Shown: in pieces, positions 39,940-51,860 of the stretch
Layout: each line of letters starts with the position of its first letter
How positions within the stretch are numbered: the stretch's first letter is position 1
NCBI RefSeq assembly: GCF_022201045.2
Contig: NC_068563.1
Coordinates: 21,239,001-21,303,000, forward strand
Length of the DNA: 64,000 nt
Direction: 5' to 3'
From: Citrus sinensis
Lineage: Eukaryota > Streptophyta > Magnoliopsida > Sapindales > Rutaceae
Notes under the pieces: generated by a model
Told to the model about the DNA's origin: nothing
Seen by the model: only the letters and a program-made list of their open reading frames with translations
The model's database searches: none
Made by a program: the position numbers and the translations under genes

Positions 39940-41516
39940 TTTCTCGCGAATTTTAATTTTCTGGGTGGAAAACTCAAAACTGTGATTTAAATTTTATTCG
40001 TTTTTGCTGAGAATGAAATCTGTTGTTGCAGTTTCAGTGACGCAAACAGTGCTCCGGCCGGATCCACGTCCCGAAGTTGAAAATAGGATACAAATTTAAA
40101 TTTAGCCCCGTTTGATGTGGAAATTGAAATTGAATAAAATGTTTATTTTATAATTTATGATAAAATTTGTATTTGATAAATTTTATAAAAACTGCTCATT
40201 TTAATTATTTTTTTTTTAATTTTTTATAGTAGCAATTTTTTTTTGAGAATTATTTTTCATAAACATCTTATTAAATAATCTATTATACATTTGTAAAGTT
40301 TCTATTATAATCTTAATATTTTTAAAAAATAATTATATCTTATTTTTTCATACACTATAATATTAAGCCATTAGTTATCATATTACTACTACAATCAAAT
40401 TACAGCTACAACTAGTGTATATTCTCTCTAGTATCAAAGTTTTAGTCTAATAAGTTCATATTTTATATATTTTACTTGTATTTCCTATTATAAAATAAAA
40501 AAAAATGTTTGCATATAATTATGTAATTTTTTTTTTAACTTTGAACAATTTCACATGAATTAACCATAACTTTTAAAATTAATTTCATAACCATGGTTTT
40601 TAATATTCGATCTATTTATATTTTTTCCGTGTTTATTACATTATGTTTAATATTAATGTAATATATATTACTTTTTTTTATCTAGATTACGTATTAGTAT
40701 GAATTTTTATCATATTTTATATAACAAATTTATTAAACTTTTTTTTTCAGTTTATGTCATTTTACGTGTTTTTTTTAAAAAAAAAATATGTCTAAACATC
40801 ATTAAATATAATCAAAAAAATAAAAGGTAATTTAAACTTACGTATGTTTTGGTTATTATATAATAAAATAATACATTTATAATAAAATTAAGCAAACACA
40901 CGTACATTACTTTTAAAATTTACAACAACTGCAAAAACGCAACTTACTAAACACCAAGTAGCTTTTTTAATTAGCTGCTTATTGCATCCGTACAGTAAAA
41001 GTAACTTATTTAATTAACAATTGCAATCCCAAAGTGGCTCTTTGTCCTCGTCCCGTCTCGTAACCCGACAAATAAATTATCTTTAAGCCAACAAAACTAT
41101 TTGAAAATTTTTGGGCAATGGAAAATGCTATTTCCACAAAATCAAAAGAAATTAATTTTCCTATGTCGGATGGACACGGTGTTGGTTTGATTTAGAATTA
41201 ATCCATAATTTGGTTCCTTTTTTTTTGGTTTTTTAAAGTTCATTCATTTGTATTTTGTGATTTTTTTTAATGTTACGTTTACTAATTCTTAATTGGAATG
41301 GATGGAATCAGAATGTTAATTGATAATCATAATAAATTTTTTTACTTTACTTATAGGAATTGGAATCAAAATGAGTTGTATTATTATTAATCTGTTTATT
41401 TTGTCTTGAAATCAAAATAGATTATTACAAGTTACTAAAATAACCTAAGTTGATTATTTTCATTATTTATTATAATAATTGTGATTATGATTATTATCAT
41501 TCAATATAATTATTGT

Positions 41517-41620
41517 TAATAATAATAATAATAATAACAACAACAATAATAATAATAATGACGACAATGATATATTATTATTACTACTACTACTAGTACT
41601 ATTATTATTGTATTACTAAT
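41517..41620. repeat. Trinucleotide microsatellite cluster (AAT/AAC/ATT/ACT)
   Basis: A run of AAT units shifts to AACAAC, returns to AAT, then becomes ATTATT, ACTACTACT and ATTATT. This is a compound simple repeat in non-coding DNA. Confidence 0.9.
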
Positions 41621-41727
41621 GATAAATAATTTAGGACCTATTTGCAAGTGGCAAAAATTAATTAGGGTAATTTAAAAATTATAAAAATTTAATGGGGGTG
41701 AAATAAAAAGTTTAAGGAAAGGAAACT

Positions 41728-42227
41728 TGATTCTCAACATTCCTTAATAGTTAATTCAAAAAACATATGGGCGTCATATATTTCATTCTCATTCTCACTT
41801 CTACTTTAACAAATAAACGCTATCAATCATTCTCATTTTAGATTCTGATTCATCAATCCTACAAATAAACACACATTTAATATGAACTGATCGATTTTTA
41901 TTGATTTTTATAACCAAACCACATCAAATTGAATCATTGATGTCGTTTGGTCTTTTAGTGGTATCGATTTTTTTTTGTGATTCTCAACATTCCTTAATAG
42001 TTAATTCAAAAAACATATGGGCCTCATGTATTTCATTCTCATTCTCACTTCTACTTTAACAAATAAATGCTATCAATCATTCTCATTTTAGATTCTGATT
42101 CATCAATCCTACAAATAAACACACCTTTAATATGAATTGATCGATTTTTATTGATTTTTATAATCAAACCACATCAAATTGAATCATTGGTGCCGTTTGG
42201 TCTTTTAGTGGGCATCGATTTTTTTTG
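41728..42227. repeat. 250-bp tandem duplication, two copies
   Basis: Unit 1 (41728-41977) and unit 2 (41978-42227) both begin TGATTCTCAACATTCC and run through TTAATAGTTAATTC, a CATTCTCATTCTCACTTC block and CCAAACCACATCAAATTG to the motif GTTTGGTCTTTTAGTG before a TCGATTTTTT tract. Only scattered single-base differences are visible, so the duplication is recent. The hAT-type element sits about 35 bp downstream. Confidence 0.92.
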
Positions 42228-42263
42228 TCCACCCCTGTCCATGCCTATAAAGAAGGGTTTTAT

Positions 42264-43028
42264 TAGGGGTGGGCACGGTTCGGTTCGGTTTGGATCGAAA
42301 TTAAGTAGAACCGATTTAAATTGGTTATTTTATAAAAAGAACCGAATAAGAACCGAACTCAATAAGAACCAAACTCAAACGGATTTTTTCGGATCGGTTC
42401 AGTTCGGTTCGGTTTTTTCGGTTCTAGGCCTATTGGGCCTATTTTAAACTTTCAAATTTTTAGCCCATTGGGCCTCATGAATGTAATAATTTTTTTCAAT
42501 AATTAGTTCATCCTAATTTCATTACAAATATTAACAATAAATACAAAGTATTCAAAATAAATTTTATCACTAATATCTTACTAACTACTAATAAGGTACT
42601 CACAAAATATGAAATATTAAAATTTTAAAATACATAACCAAACTCCAATAGTCCATCTACATAAACATAATCATAATGTTGTAAAGACAAATAAAAATAA
42701 CAACAATTACAACTTACAACACAAAATAAAAAGAAAATTTAGAAACAAACGCCAACAACATTCTCCCATCTTCATCAATATCAACATCAACTTTAGGCAT
42801 TTTCCAACTCAATATTTGGATCTATAAAACACATGTCGATTTGAATAAAATTTAAAATTAATTCGGTTTTTCGGTTCAGCTGAGTGAATCGAATACCAAA
42901 CCGACATTTCGGTTTTTTTTTACAAATGATATATTTCGTATTTTTTAAAATAAAAACCAATCCGAATTTAAAAAAACCGCCGGTTCAGTTCGGTGTTTTT
43001 ATGACCACGGTTTTTTTGCCCACCCCTA
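42264..43028. mobile_element. 765-bp non-autonomous hAT-type element with 8-bp TSD
   Basis: The left end TAGGGGTGGGCACGGTTCGG and the reverse complement of the right end, TAGGGGTGGGCAAAAAAACC, share the first 12 bases. The 8-bp target duplication GGTTTTAT is exact at 42256-42263 and 43029-43036. Subterminal CGGTT/AACCG repeats occur in both halves (CGGTTCGGTT near 42285, AACCGAACTC near 42351, CCGGTTCAGTTCGG near 42980), typical of hAT subterminal transposase sites. No transposase frame remains. Confidence 0.9.
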
Positions 43029-43699
43029 GGTTTTATACTCCATATTTTTATACTTGAAAATGAATATAATAAAAGTAAAAACAGCATGCTTGAATGGGTT
43101 GAATATCTCTATATTTTGTGTTTTTGTTTCTATTTATGTGCACTTTTGTTATTTAGTGAATCTCAATTAGTAACAAATTACCCACCAAATAATTTTTTTT
43201 ATTACATCCATTTTCATCTCTTTATTATACACATATATTCTTTAAGTAATATGATGATAATCCGACTTCTTTCACACTAATACAAACGAGATTGGAACCT
43301 CATACTTTAATACATACTATCATAAAAAATTTTACAAATCAAACAACTAAGCACTCACAAATTTTTGTTTCACTTACCTTGAATAATATCTCAAGTAAAT
43401 GAAATATTTTTAAAAACCCTAAACTATATATGTCGTCATTTTCGTGAAAAGAATGGATCAAAGCACAATGAGGATGCCATTGGTGATGCAAATGAGAGGA
43501 GAGATTCACACCAAACGGCTCTATTTTGATGATAAGTGTTAAAAATGAGAATTTTCCATCTCTTGTGCATCAATCATTAGCATTCGTCATCACTAGTCGT
43601 TCATGTTCGAATTCTTTAGTGGCCTCATTTAATCTAAAATACGATATGGAGACCATATAAATTAAATTATTTAATATGAAATTAAAGAATGTAGGGTGG

Positions 43700-43810
43700 T
43701 CTCCTCCCCTTGCTATTTTTGGTTTACTATGTAATGATACTTATGGGATTGCACACTCCCGTTTAGTGTTGTATTAGCTTTTCGTGAGCCGTTCTTTAAT
43801 AAAAAAAAAA
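43700..43810 (+). mobile_element. 111-bp 5'-truncated retroposon tail (LINE-like) with 10-bp TSD
   Basis: A short insert ends in a poly-A run (about 43800-43810) and is flanked by a perfect 10-bp duplication TGTAGGGTGG at 43690-43699 and 43811-43820. The poly-A tail and long duplication are the marks of target-primed reverse transcription. The remaining 100 bases would be only the 3' end of the parent element, which I cannot name. Confidence 0.75.
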
Positions 43811-46761
43811 TGTAGGGTGGGTGTATAATAAAGGAAGCGGGAGTTATGTAATAAAAAAAAATTACTTATTTGTAGAATTGACTTGAAGATAAAGGGGCAT
43901 ATGAATGATGTCAGGGTTGAGCTTAAAAAAAGCCCATAGGAGTAGGCTTAAAAAAAGCCCATAAGATCAAATACCTTACGTAGCCCACTTATAAAATTGG
44001 GCCTTCAAAAGAGTTTCAAGTCCACTGTTGAACTTGTTCATCTTCATCCTGGCTTCTGACATGTTTTTTTTTTTTTTGGTTAATCTCTCTGATTCTTTTT
44101 AGTTTATTTTTAAATAGAATTTTATGCTAACTAGTATTATGAATATTCCTATTCAAATAAGTACATGGGTAAAGTGGAATGCTTAACACTCGGTAACAAT
44201 GAAAATAGTAATATTAGTAATCATTTGACAAGTTTCAGTTTATAATCTAATATGTAGCCTGGTGCTTAGGTTCGGATGTTCAGATGAATTTAAAATACAG
44301 ATTTAAAAGATAAGAAAAATACGAACTAGAATGCACTATTCTTGTCTTTAGTGTATCAAAATTTATATCTTCTTTTTCTTTTTTAATCTTTCAACTCCAT
44401 CTTGATAATTTTAAAATATGAATGTCAGCAATTAAGCATGACTCATCATATGCTATATTAATTTAAATATATATTTTGCATTAAAAAATAAACAATACTA
44501 AATTCTAGTTTGTAATCAATCCTTCTAATAAAAAGACTTGTTTAATATAGTAGTAAGTATCCTGCAACACCATCATTATGAGATTTAATTTGACTTTTAA
44601 GAACGGACAAAGATCCTCTTTTAATATTTTTTCCCCTAATCTTTTCAAGTGAAATAAGTGGTTAAGATTGAATTTTAAAATTTGATATTGACAATCAAGC
44701 CAATTTTTTTTTTCACTTTATTTAGAAACAAATTTATAAATATTGAAGGACTAAGAGAGATTAAAGGAGATTGAAAAAAAAAGGAGAGAATCCTAATCCT
44801 TGAAGAACAAACCCAAATTCTCTATCATATCAAATGAAATTCTAATGCAAAATAAAGAAAAATGATAGGTAAAAATCAGTGCTCTAAAAGTGAGCGGAGA
44901 ATTGATTCTTCTTCCCTTACTTAATAAAGAGATGGTGCTAATAATAATATACTTAAACAAAGTTGTAGTAGGGAATAAACATAGCATGCTAAAGCCTAAT
45001 AATAACTAATAATGGGAAGGGATGCAGCCTACCGTAGCATGAAATTGAAATCAGCCTAATCAGGCTAATCAATATCTTGTGTGGCAGTCTTTAGCACGTT
45101 CATTCCATCTTTTATTTGCTTACTTTTCCTATGAAGAAAAAAAAAAGGAAAAAAAAGGCAGATTTTTAGCTGTCAAACAAATTCAACACCCCCAATACCT
45201 TTCGAGAGAAGTGTACATCTTTAACAATTCGGTGGCTTTTTTTTTTTAATATTTGAATACACCTGAAGTAATCTAAATTGTAAATAAAGTTGAATGTCTG
45301 AATTTAAATAATATATTTTTAAAATTGTTAAAAATAAGTATTAAAATATTTTTTAACTTAAAAAATCCAAAAACTATTATTTTTACATTTGTGCCCTTAT
45401 AAATGTGAAACAAATAATCACACATATTAAAGAATACGAATAAAAAAATATATTATGAACACAAAAAATCATACTCAATTGAATACAATTCTTTAATATT
45501 CTTAATTAGTACATGTTAATTGATTTTATTGTAATTTACGATGTTTTTATATTGTTCATAAAAAAATATGAAGATAATAATGCTAATTTGAAGAAAATAA
45601 AAAGATAAAATAATAATAGTCTATCATTACATCAACACAAGTTATAGAGATAGATAATAATGTTAATTATTAAATTTTATTCAAGTAAGGAAGAAAATCG
45701 ATTAATTAAATTGGGATATTTTCTAGAATATGTTTTAATGATTATCATTAAGATTTTTTAGATTAAACAAAAAGCTAAAAAAATTGGTTTAATAACTTAA
45801 TGATTTAATGACTGAAAATTTTCGTTAAGTTGAAAAAACAAACAGACTTAATGACTTAATTGATTGAATTTAAGTTAATTAAGCCATTAACTAAAAAAAA
45901 AAAGGCCCCTCTTTAGCTTTGCTTTGCGTGCACTCAAAATCTTGATAAAAACCCCTCTTTTAAATTTACAATTGTAACCTCAATGGAAAATTATAAATGA
46001 CATTAAAAGACAAAGACATGAACTCATATGTGCTCAATTATTCATAATCTTCTATCACAAATACATGTACATTAATATTTGGCTAAGATTTAATTAGTTT
46101 TATATTCTTATCTAATAATTACCAATTATATTTCTAAAACGTTAGCAAAAAGTTCAATTCAATATTGAATTTAAATCCTATTATTATGTGTGGCCTTTGC
46201 AGTACTTCATATGAGTTTTGCTTGGTCTCTTCAGGAACTATTACATAGTTTATGATTTTATGTCTTGTTTGGTTGTTGATGTTTTTTGAATTTTGATAAT
46301 ATATGTAACTTGCAAGTAGTTTGAATTTTTTTTTTCATTTGCACAATGATTTAAAAGAATAAAAAAATGAAAAAAGTCAAGAGGAAAGTTTGGTATCCCA
46401 ATATTCAAGTCCTAATTTAAGTTTCAACTGATATAACACTGATATAACGTTCATCTATTGAATGATAGTTAAATAATTTATTGAATGATAGTTAAATAAT
46501 TTTAGAAGTTATGAATTATATTATCTAATAAATGAATGGTATTTGGATTTAAGTTGAGATTCAAATGTTGGGATGTCTAATATCATAGAAAACTTAATAC
46601 AGTAACACTGGCCAAGTTCGAATATTCATCACACTCGAGTAACAGACAAATTGAATACATACCTCAAGAAGATCCAACAATAATACATGTCATGCTCTTA
46701 TTTGATCATAAGTGGCTAGTATAATTAATGAAAGTTGCAGTGTACCATACAATCTGATTTC

Positions 46762-49320
46762 TCAATCTTGATTCTTCTTCCAGACAGCCGGCTTGTCCAG
46801 AGGAAAAGGGGAATTTTTCAGATTGAAGCAACGACTAACCTCTGCATAACGTAGTATAGGCATATCCTTGAGCAAAACATTCCAATCAAGAATTAAGTTT
46901 GGCATAAACTTTAAACATAGACCCTCAAGGACCCATGTGGTGCCATTGCTATCCTGATCAGATTCAGAACTGATTTCGAAGTTGCTGATGTCTCCATCCT
47001 CAAGACAGAGATATTGCAGGCTTGAGAGGTGCTTAAGATTAATCCATTTTGGCAGAATTTCGTGGCGGTATCGCCTGAGGTAAAGCTCCTGAAGGCTCGG
47101 AGGAGGCAAAAGCCTATCCAACATCTGTGATACATGTTCTTCTTTACAATCCTCTGCATCAATAGCTAAAACTTTGAGTTTCTCGAGCTGTGATAAGACA
47201 TTCCATTCATCTTCCGAGATTTCACTCTCATTATTTATGGACATTCGTAGAACTCTTAGCTGCTTCAGTCCCAGCAGGGCGTTAAGTCGACAGCCTTGTG
47301 TGTTAGACTGACTCGCCACCCGAAATCCAGACAGCTCCTGGAGATAAATTAGCTTCTCGAGTCCACGAGGTAGATACTGAAGAGGACAAGATCCGAGGTC
47401 CAAGATGATCAACTTCTTCAAACTAGTAATTGATGGATGTAGTTTGGTGCACCTCCTCAGAACAAGTATTTGGAGATTACGAAGCTTTTGAATTGAAGAT
47501 GGGAGCTCAATATTGCCTGCAACTCCGCTTAAGTTGAGATATGCAAGGCGTTTAAGTGAAGAGATCTTATCCAATAGATCCTCAACATTAATTCGATCAA
47601 GCTTACAGTATGAGAAATCCAGCAGTCTCAGTGACATGAGCGATTTCACATTCCAAAGGGAAACTGGAGTGCTTGATTGCAGTATCAATGCCCTGAGCCT
47701 TGAACTTTTTTTCAGGGATTTTGGATCCATGTCACTGTTGAAACCGAACCATCGCGAGTCTTGTGTCAATTTCTGCCTGCCTTGTTCATCAAAGCTGCAA
47801 AAAGCCTCATCTTTTGCAATCTGAATGGTCATATCCCTGACCAGATCGTGCATCTTGCAACTATAGACCCTGCCATCATAGCCTCTTCGATGCACAACTT
47901 CAACCAAGCATCTGCTTACTAGCTCTGAAAGATAATCAAAGCCTAATTCCGTAGCAGTCCGATTGTCCCTGCCCCAGATGAGTCCTTCTCCCACCCACCA
48001 ATGTACCATCTGTTCACCACTTATCTCAAAGTCGTCGGGATAAACAGAGAAACACAAGAGGCACTGCTTTAGATGTGTGGGGAGTTCATCATAGCTCAGT
48101 CGTAGAGAAGCCACCACCGAATTGTTCTCTCTTTCGGTTGTCAAATATACATGAAAATCATCATTGATTTTATTCCACTCACTAAGGGAATGGACTTTTG
48201 GAGCAAGCAAGCCTCCTATTGTCTTGATTGCCAGCGGTAGTCCCCCGCATTTCTTCAAGATCTCTCTACCTTTTTTTTCAAACTCCTTATTGGGGCATTT
48301 TCCCTTGCTCGTTAAAAATGCATGCTTGCAGAGTAATGACCAACTCTCCTCTTCATTTAAAATTTTTGGGCGATGAATTCTTGACTCATCAACTCCCATA
48401 CTGTTGACAACGGTTTCATTTCTAGATGTGATGATAGCGAAGCATCTTTTTTCAGTCGGATATAAATTCTTCCACCAATCTAGATTCATTCTCCACACAT
48501 CATCCATTACAATGAGACAGGTCTTGTCACTGAGCCTCTGTTGAATTTTGTGCAGCAAATGGCTTTCTTCAATTCCCGATTCATCCTCTCCCAGCTGTTT
48601 CAACATGGCCCTCATGACTAGTTCCTCGCTGAAATTCTGAGAAACTGGCACCCATATCCTCTTCTCAAAGTATGCAACCATCTCTCTATCATTGAATATC
48701 TTTTGGGCAATGGTGGTTTTGCCTAAACCACCCATACCCACAATACCGATTTGCTGAAGCTTCTCATTACTGCTAAGGATCCACCCTTTAATCTTTTCCA
48801 AGTCCTTCTCCAAACCGATTATTTCTGATGGTTCCCGGTCCTCTGGGGAATATTTAAATATTTGGTATGATGAATTATTAGGCCCCTGCTGGATGATTGG
48901 CTGTTCTGCTCTTCCATACACCCCCAAGCTAGACTCCATTTTCTCAATCCGTGAATTGATATGCTTCAAATCCTTGCCTGTTTGGTATATGAAAAACAAG
49001 TCACGAAGTGAGAACCTGTGGCAAAACCCATCTTTCCGATATTCATCTCTAATTTGGCAATCCGTCATTATGTCATCAGCTTCATAAATTATTTTTCTCA
49101 GGTTAGGCAAGATCTTCTGCATGAACTCCCCCCGAGTTTTCTGCTTATCAGTGCAGGAGATGAAGGCAGTCATTAGCTCAAGCTTTGTCTTCATTGCCTC
49201 AAGCTGATCTTTAAAATCAAGTGCGTACTGAGCTTGAGTCAGCAAAGCAGAAAACACTTTCTCTATCAATGTCCCAATCATCGCCTCTGTCGCTTTCGAC
49301 GCCGCCATATCCTCGGGCAA
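46762..49320 (-). CDS. ZAR1-like CC-NB-LRR immune receptor (RPP13-like protein 4 type), single exon
   Basis: An intracellular NLR of 852 residues with no intron in the coding region. In Arabidopsis ZAR1 guards receptor-like cytoplasmic kinases and forms a pentameric resistosome calcium channel. The coiled-coil region (about 1-150) has the EDVID-like segment YEADDIMTDC (79-88). NB-ARC motifs: P-loop GMGGLGKTT (195-203), kinase-2 LIVMDDVW (269-276), RNBS-B-like ITSRNET, GLPLAIK (360-366), and an intact MHD at 490-492 (CKMHDLVRD). LRRs follow from about 540 to the end. The similarity to ZAR1 is strongest in NB-ARC (RIHRPKILNEEESWSLLCKHAF, MVHWWVGEGL). The start is either the ATG at 49320 or the in-frame ATG at 49308; the first helix lacks an obvious MADA-type consensus. 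No integrated domain. Intact motifs suggest a functional gene. Partner kinases are not in the window. Confidence 0.92.
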   Translation of the reverse strand: MPEDMAASKATEAMIGTLIEKVFSALLTQAQYALDFKDQLEAMKTKLELMTAFISCTDKQKTRGEFMQKILPNLRKIIYEADDIMTDCQIRDEYRKDGFCHRFSLRDLFFIYQTGKDLKHINSRIEKMESSLGVYGRAEQPIIQQGPNNSSYQIFKYSPEDREPSEIIGLEKDLEKIKGWILSSNEKLQQIGIVGMGGLGKTTIAQKIFNDREMVAYFEKRIWVPVSQNFSEELVMRAMLKQLGEDESGIEESHLLHKIQQRLSDKTCLIVMDDVWRMNLDWWKNLYPTEKRCFAIITSRNETVVNSMGVDESRIHRPKILNEEESWSLLCKHAFLTSKGKCPNKEFEKKGREILKKCGGLPLAIKTIGGLLAPKVHSLSEWNKINDDFHVYLTTERENNSVVASLRLSYDELPTHLKQCLLCFSVYPDDFEISGEQMVHWWVGEGLIWGRDNRTATELGFDYLSELVSRCLVEVVHRRGYDGRVYSCKMHDLVRDMTIQIAKDEAFCSFDEQGRQKLTQDSRWFGFNSDMDPKSLKKSSRLRALILQSSTPVSLWNVKSLMSLRLLDFSYCKLDRINVEDLLDKISSLKRLAYLNLSGVAGNIELPSSIQKLRNLQILVLRRCTKLHPSITSLKKLIILDLGSCPLQYLPRGLEKLIYLQELSGFRVASQSNTQGCRLNALLGLKQLRVLRMSINNESEISEDEWNVLSQLEKLKVLAIDAEDCKEEHVSQMLDRLLPPPSLQELYLRRYRHEILPKWINLKHLSSLQYLCLEDGDISNFEISSESDQDSNGTTWVLEGLCLKFMPNLILDWNVLLKDMPILRYAEVSRCFNLKNSPFPLDKPAVWKKNQD

Positions 49321-50854
49321 ATGTTCCCTGTTAATTTCATGTTCATTGTCATCTCAGTAAAATATACATCTTATGAGCTCGTATGGGCTTCTGCTACAAC
49401 CATACAATCATGACACACATAAAGTACAGATGGCAGAAAAGAGACTAGCACTTTCAGTACTAGGAGGGACAAGACAAAATATATAATGGATTCATCTCAC
49501 TTCCATGGGACTTGACAGAACATCTATCAGAATAGTGAAGTCACCCAACAACATTGATCAGAGTAGAATTGTGTCATATGCGTGAATCGACAGAATGATA
49601 CTAGTCAGAACATAATGATGTATCGAACAAAAAACTGAGAATTGAAGCTAAAATCTAGCTCACTTTCTTAGGACTCAGGTCTTAGGTTCGAGCTTCAATA
49701 GAACAAGTTCCGAATAAATTCTCTTGGTAACCAAGGATCAAATACAATAATTAATTGCTAAGGTCGCTCCAGTAGTAAAAGAGACTTTCCTAAGACTCAG
49801 GTCTTAGCTTCAAGCTTCAATAGAACAAGTTACGAATTGGTTCTCTGCGTAACCAAGGATCCAATGCAATAATTTATTGAAAATATATTTATCATAACTT
49901 TAAAATTAAGTGATACGACGGCAAATATTAACTTGATAAAAGATCATCATCAACCATCAAATTCTATAAACAAGTTTAGAAATTTTCATGTTTAAATTCA
50001 CATCAATCAGAGATTTAGCAATGGCATGGGTGAATCATAAAAGGGTTTTAAGCAGAAGCACTTACTGGAATCCTGAAAGTGTGTGTCTATATATAGCTTG
50101 ACTGGGCTGAACAGAGAGTATGGTAGAACCTGAAACCCAAAAAACAAATTGAGTTTTAACAGACAGAGTAGATTGTTCAGCTGAATATAACAGAGTACCA
50201 TGTAAACAAATTATTTTTATTTTTACTTGTAATTCCTAGCTGGCTGTTCAACGTTTCAGTTCGCTTAATCACTCACTAGCTCCTATCTGGCTCTGCTAAT
50301 TTGATTTATATTGCCGATATTTATTATATAGGAGAAGAGATGCCAGAATTGATCAAATAACAAGCCACCTGCGCTTTGTATTTTGATGGTACAAGAAAAG
50401 AAGGTGAAAAATATTTTGACTGATTAATTAAAGTTGAATTGGTTAAAGTTGAAAGCTGTTGGAATTTGGAGAGAAGAAGCATTTTTATCCTCTTCTCTTC
50501 ACAACAATCAAATTTTGTTTAATTAAATATCATAACAATTATATTTTTAATTTTAACAAATTATAAATTTATGATTTGAATGAGACTACATAGTTGCATA
50601 AGAATTTTAAGAAAAAATATTATCTTAGTAGTTTACACATACGGCCAGATTTTGGTCCGATTTTGCTGTTTAAGCCTTCAAATGATCTTTATTTATTTAT
50701 TTAAGAAATTTTAAGAATGTTTTCATTGATTTTTTTTATATCTTCTGTCTGGTTTTTGGAATTAAGGATACTTTGTTTCATTTATTTTATTTTTAATTTA
50801 TGGTAGGTTAGTAGTAATCTGATATTAAAAATTCGTGTTATTGCATTCTTGAAT
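49321..50854. other. Upstream region of the NLR gene
   Basis: No coding exon is recognised. It includes an imperfect direct repeat (listed separately) and may include a 5' UTR with introns for the NLR transcript, which I cannot resolve. The remainder is AT-rich intergenic DNA leading to the LINE relic. Confidence 0.5.
49663..49880. repeat. Imperfect direct repeat of about 96 bp, offset 122 bp
   Basis: Both copies contain ACTCAGGTCTTAG, then CTTCAATAGAACAAGTT, then GTAACCAAGGATC followed by AATGCAATAA or AATACAATAA. They begin at about 49663 and 49785 and are about 90% alike by eye. They lie about 350 and 500 bases upstream of the NLR start codon. Confidence 0.75.
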
Positions 50855-51324
50855 GTTTTCATTGATGGTTTATCTAAAGGTAATCCAGGTAGCTCAATTT
50901 GTGGTGGTGTTTTTTGAGATTACACGGGATCTTTTTAGGTGCTTTTGGTCTTTCTTTAGGCATTAACACTGCCTACTTTGATGAAATTATGGCAGCTACG
51001 TTAGCTACTGAATTTACTCATGACAAGGGTTGGTATTGTCTTTGGCTAGAAAGCGACTCTATGCTAGTCATTCATCTTTCTTCCAATCCTTCGCTCAATC
51101 CTCCATGGGGTATCCGTAACAGATGGTTGAATTGTTGTAATCTCATCAATTCTATGGCGTTTAGATTCTCTCATATCTTCTGAGAAACTATGTGGCTGAT
51201 CATTTAACTAACTTGGGTCTTATTTGTGATTCTCTCACTTGGTGGCAGACTCCGCCTTTAGAGATTTTGGAGTTACTTTCTCATGATGCCAATGAGTTTC
51301 TAAAATATCATTTTATATGGTTAC
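50855..51324 (+). pseudogene. LINE-derived RNase H-like fragment, 5' part (interrupted by copia)
   Basis: Translated pieces read DGLSKGNPGSSICGGV, then after one in-frame stop and one frameshift at a T run, GAFGLSLGINTAYFDEIMAA, then WLESDSMLVIHL and TWWQTPPLEILELL. This is the RNase H-like domain commonly found at the 3' end of plant LINE polyproteins, with a DG near the start and an ESD in the position of the middle catalytic residues. The relic is non-functional. It is split at 51324 by the copia insertion and resumes at 56910. Confidence 0.8.
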
Positions 51325-51549
51325 TGTTGAGAATCAAATAAAACGGCATTGAATGAAGCTTTCAAAGACAGAATCCGCACTTGTCAAAGGGATAATCTGC
51401 ACTTGTCAAAGACAAGATCCGCGTCGAACGGATTGACACATTTCCTTCCGTATTCACATATGTAATCTTTGAAAAAATGTAGCATCTGCATCTATAAATA
51501 ACTCTTAGTGTATAATGTTTTATTTAAGAAATGAAAACACGTTTCTTCA
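51325..51549 (+). repeat. 5' LTR of the copia element
   Basis: Begins TGTTGAGAATC and ends GTTTCTTCA. A TATA-like TATAAATA is at 51493-51500, so U3 covers most of the LTR. ACTTGTCAAAG occurs twice within it. Confidence 0.95.
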
Positions 51550-51561
51550 TGGTATCAGAGC
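51550..51561 (+). promoter_or_regulatory. Primer-binding site (initiator tRNA-Met)
   Basis: TGGTATCAGAGC, the standard plant copia primer-binding site complementary to the 3' end of initiator methionine tRNA, starts immediately after the LTR. Confidence 0.95.
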
Positions 51562-51860
51562 CATGAATACGCTCAAGTTTCTTCAAGTTCCGCTGCTCTG
51601 TTTGTAACAAAAACAGAGGAAACCAAATTCCTCCCACAACCATTTTTCCCACCATTTTCTTCCTTAAACCCATTCCTACCATTACAGATATCCATGCCGA
51701 TCAAGAAACAAGCCACCCATACGTAAAAAACTTGAGTTTACAAATTTATCAACAATCTCATCAATTTTTCAAGAGTGTGTTCCTCAAAAACCAAGAATAC
51801 CATCAAATTTCTCAGTTTCTAGTGAGGAAACTGTAAAAATTTCGCATTTAAACACATTTC

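Larger units (their letters stand above)
39940..46761. other. Gene-free, repeat-rich region, 6.8 kb
   Basis: Very AT-rich DNA with no supported gene on either strand. It includes an (ATT/AAT)n-rich tract near 41517-41620, a 250-bp tandem duplication, a 765-bp hAT-type element and a small LINE-tail insertion (each listed separately). The rest shows only homopolymers and short low-complexity frames. Confidence 0.6.

Noticed and set aside
42151..42447. 98-codon open frame
   Set aside because: It starts in the 250-bp tandem repeat and runs through hAT subterminal repeats; it is not a gene.
47513..47824. Open frames antisense to the NLR gene
   Set aside because: They mirror the NLR codons and have no independent motif.
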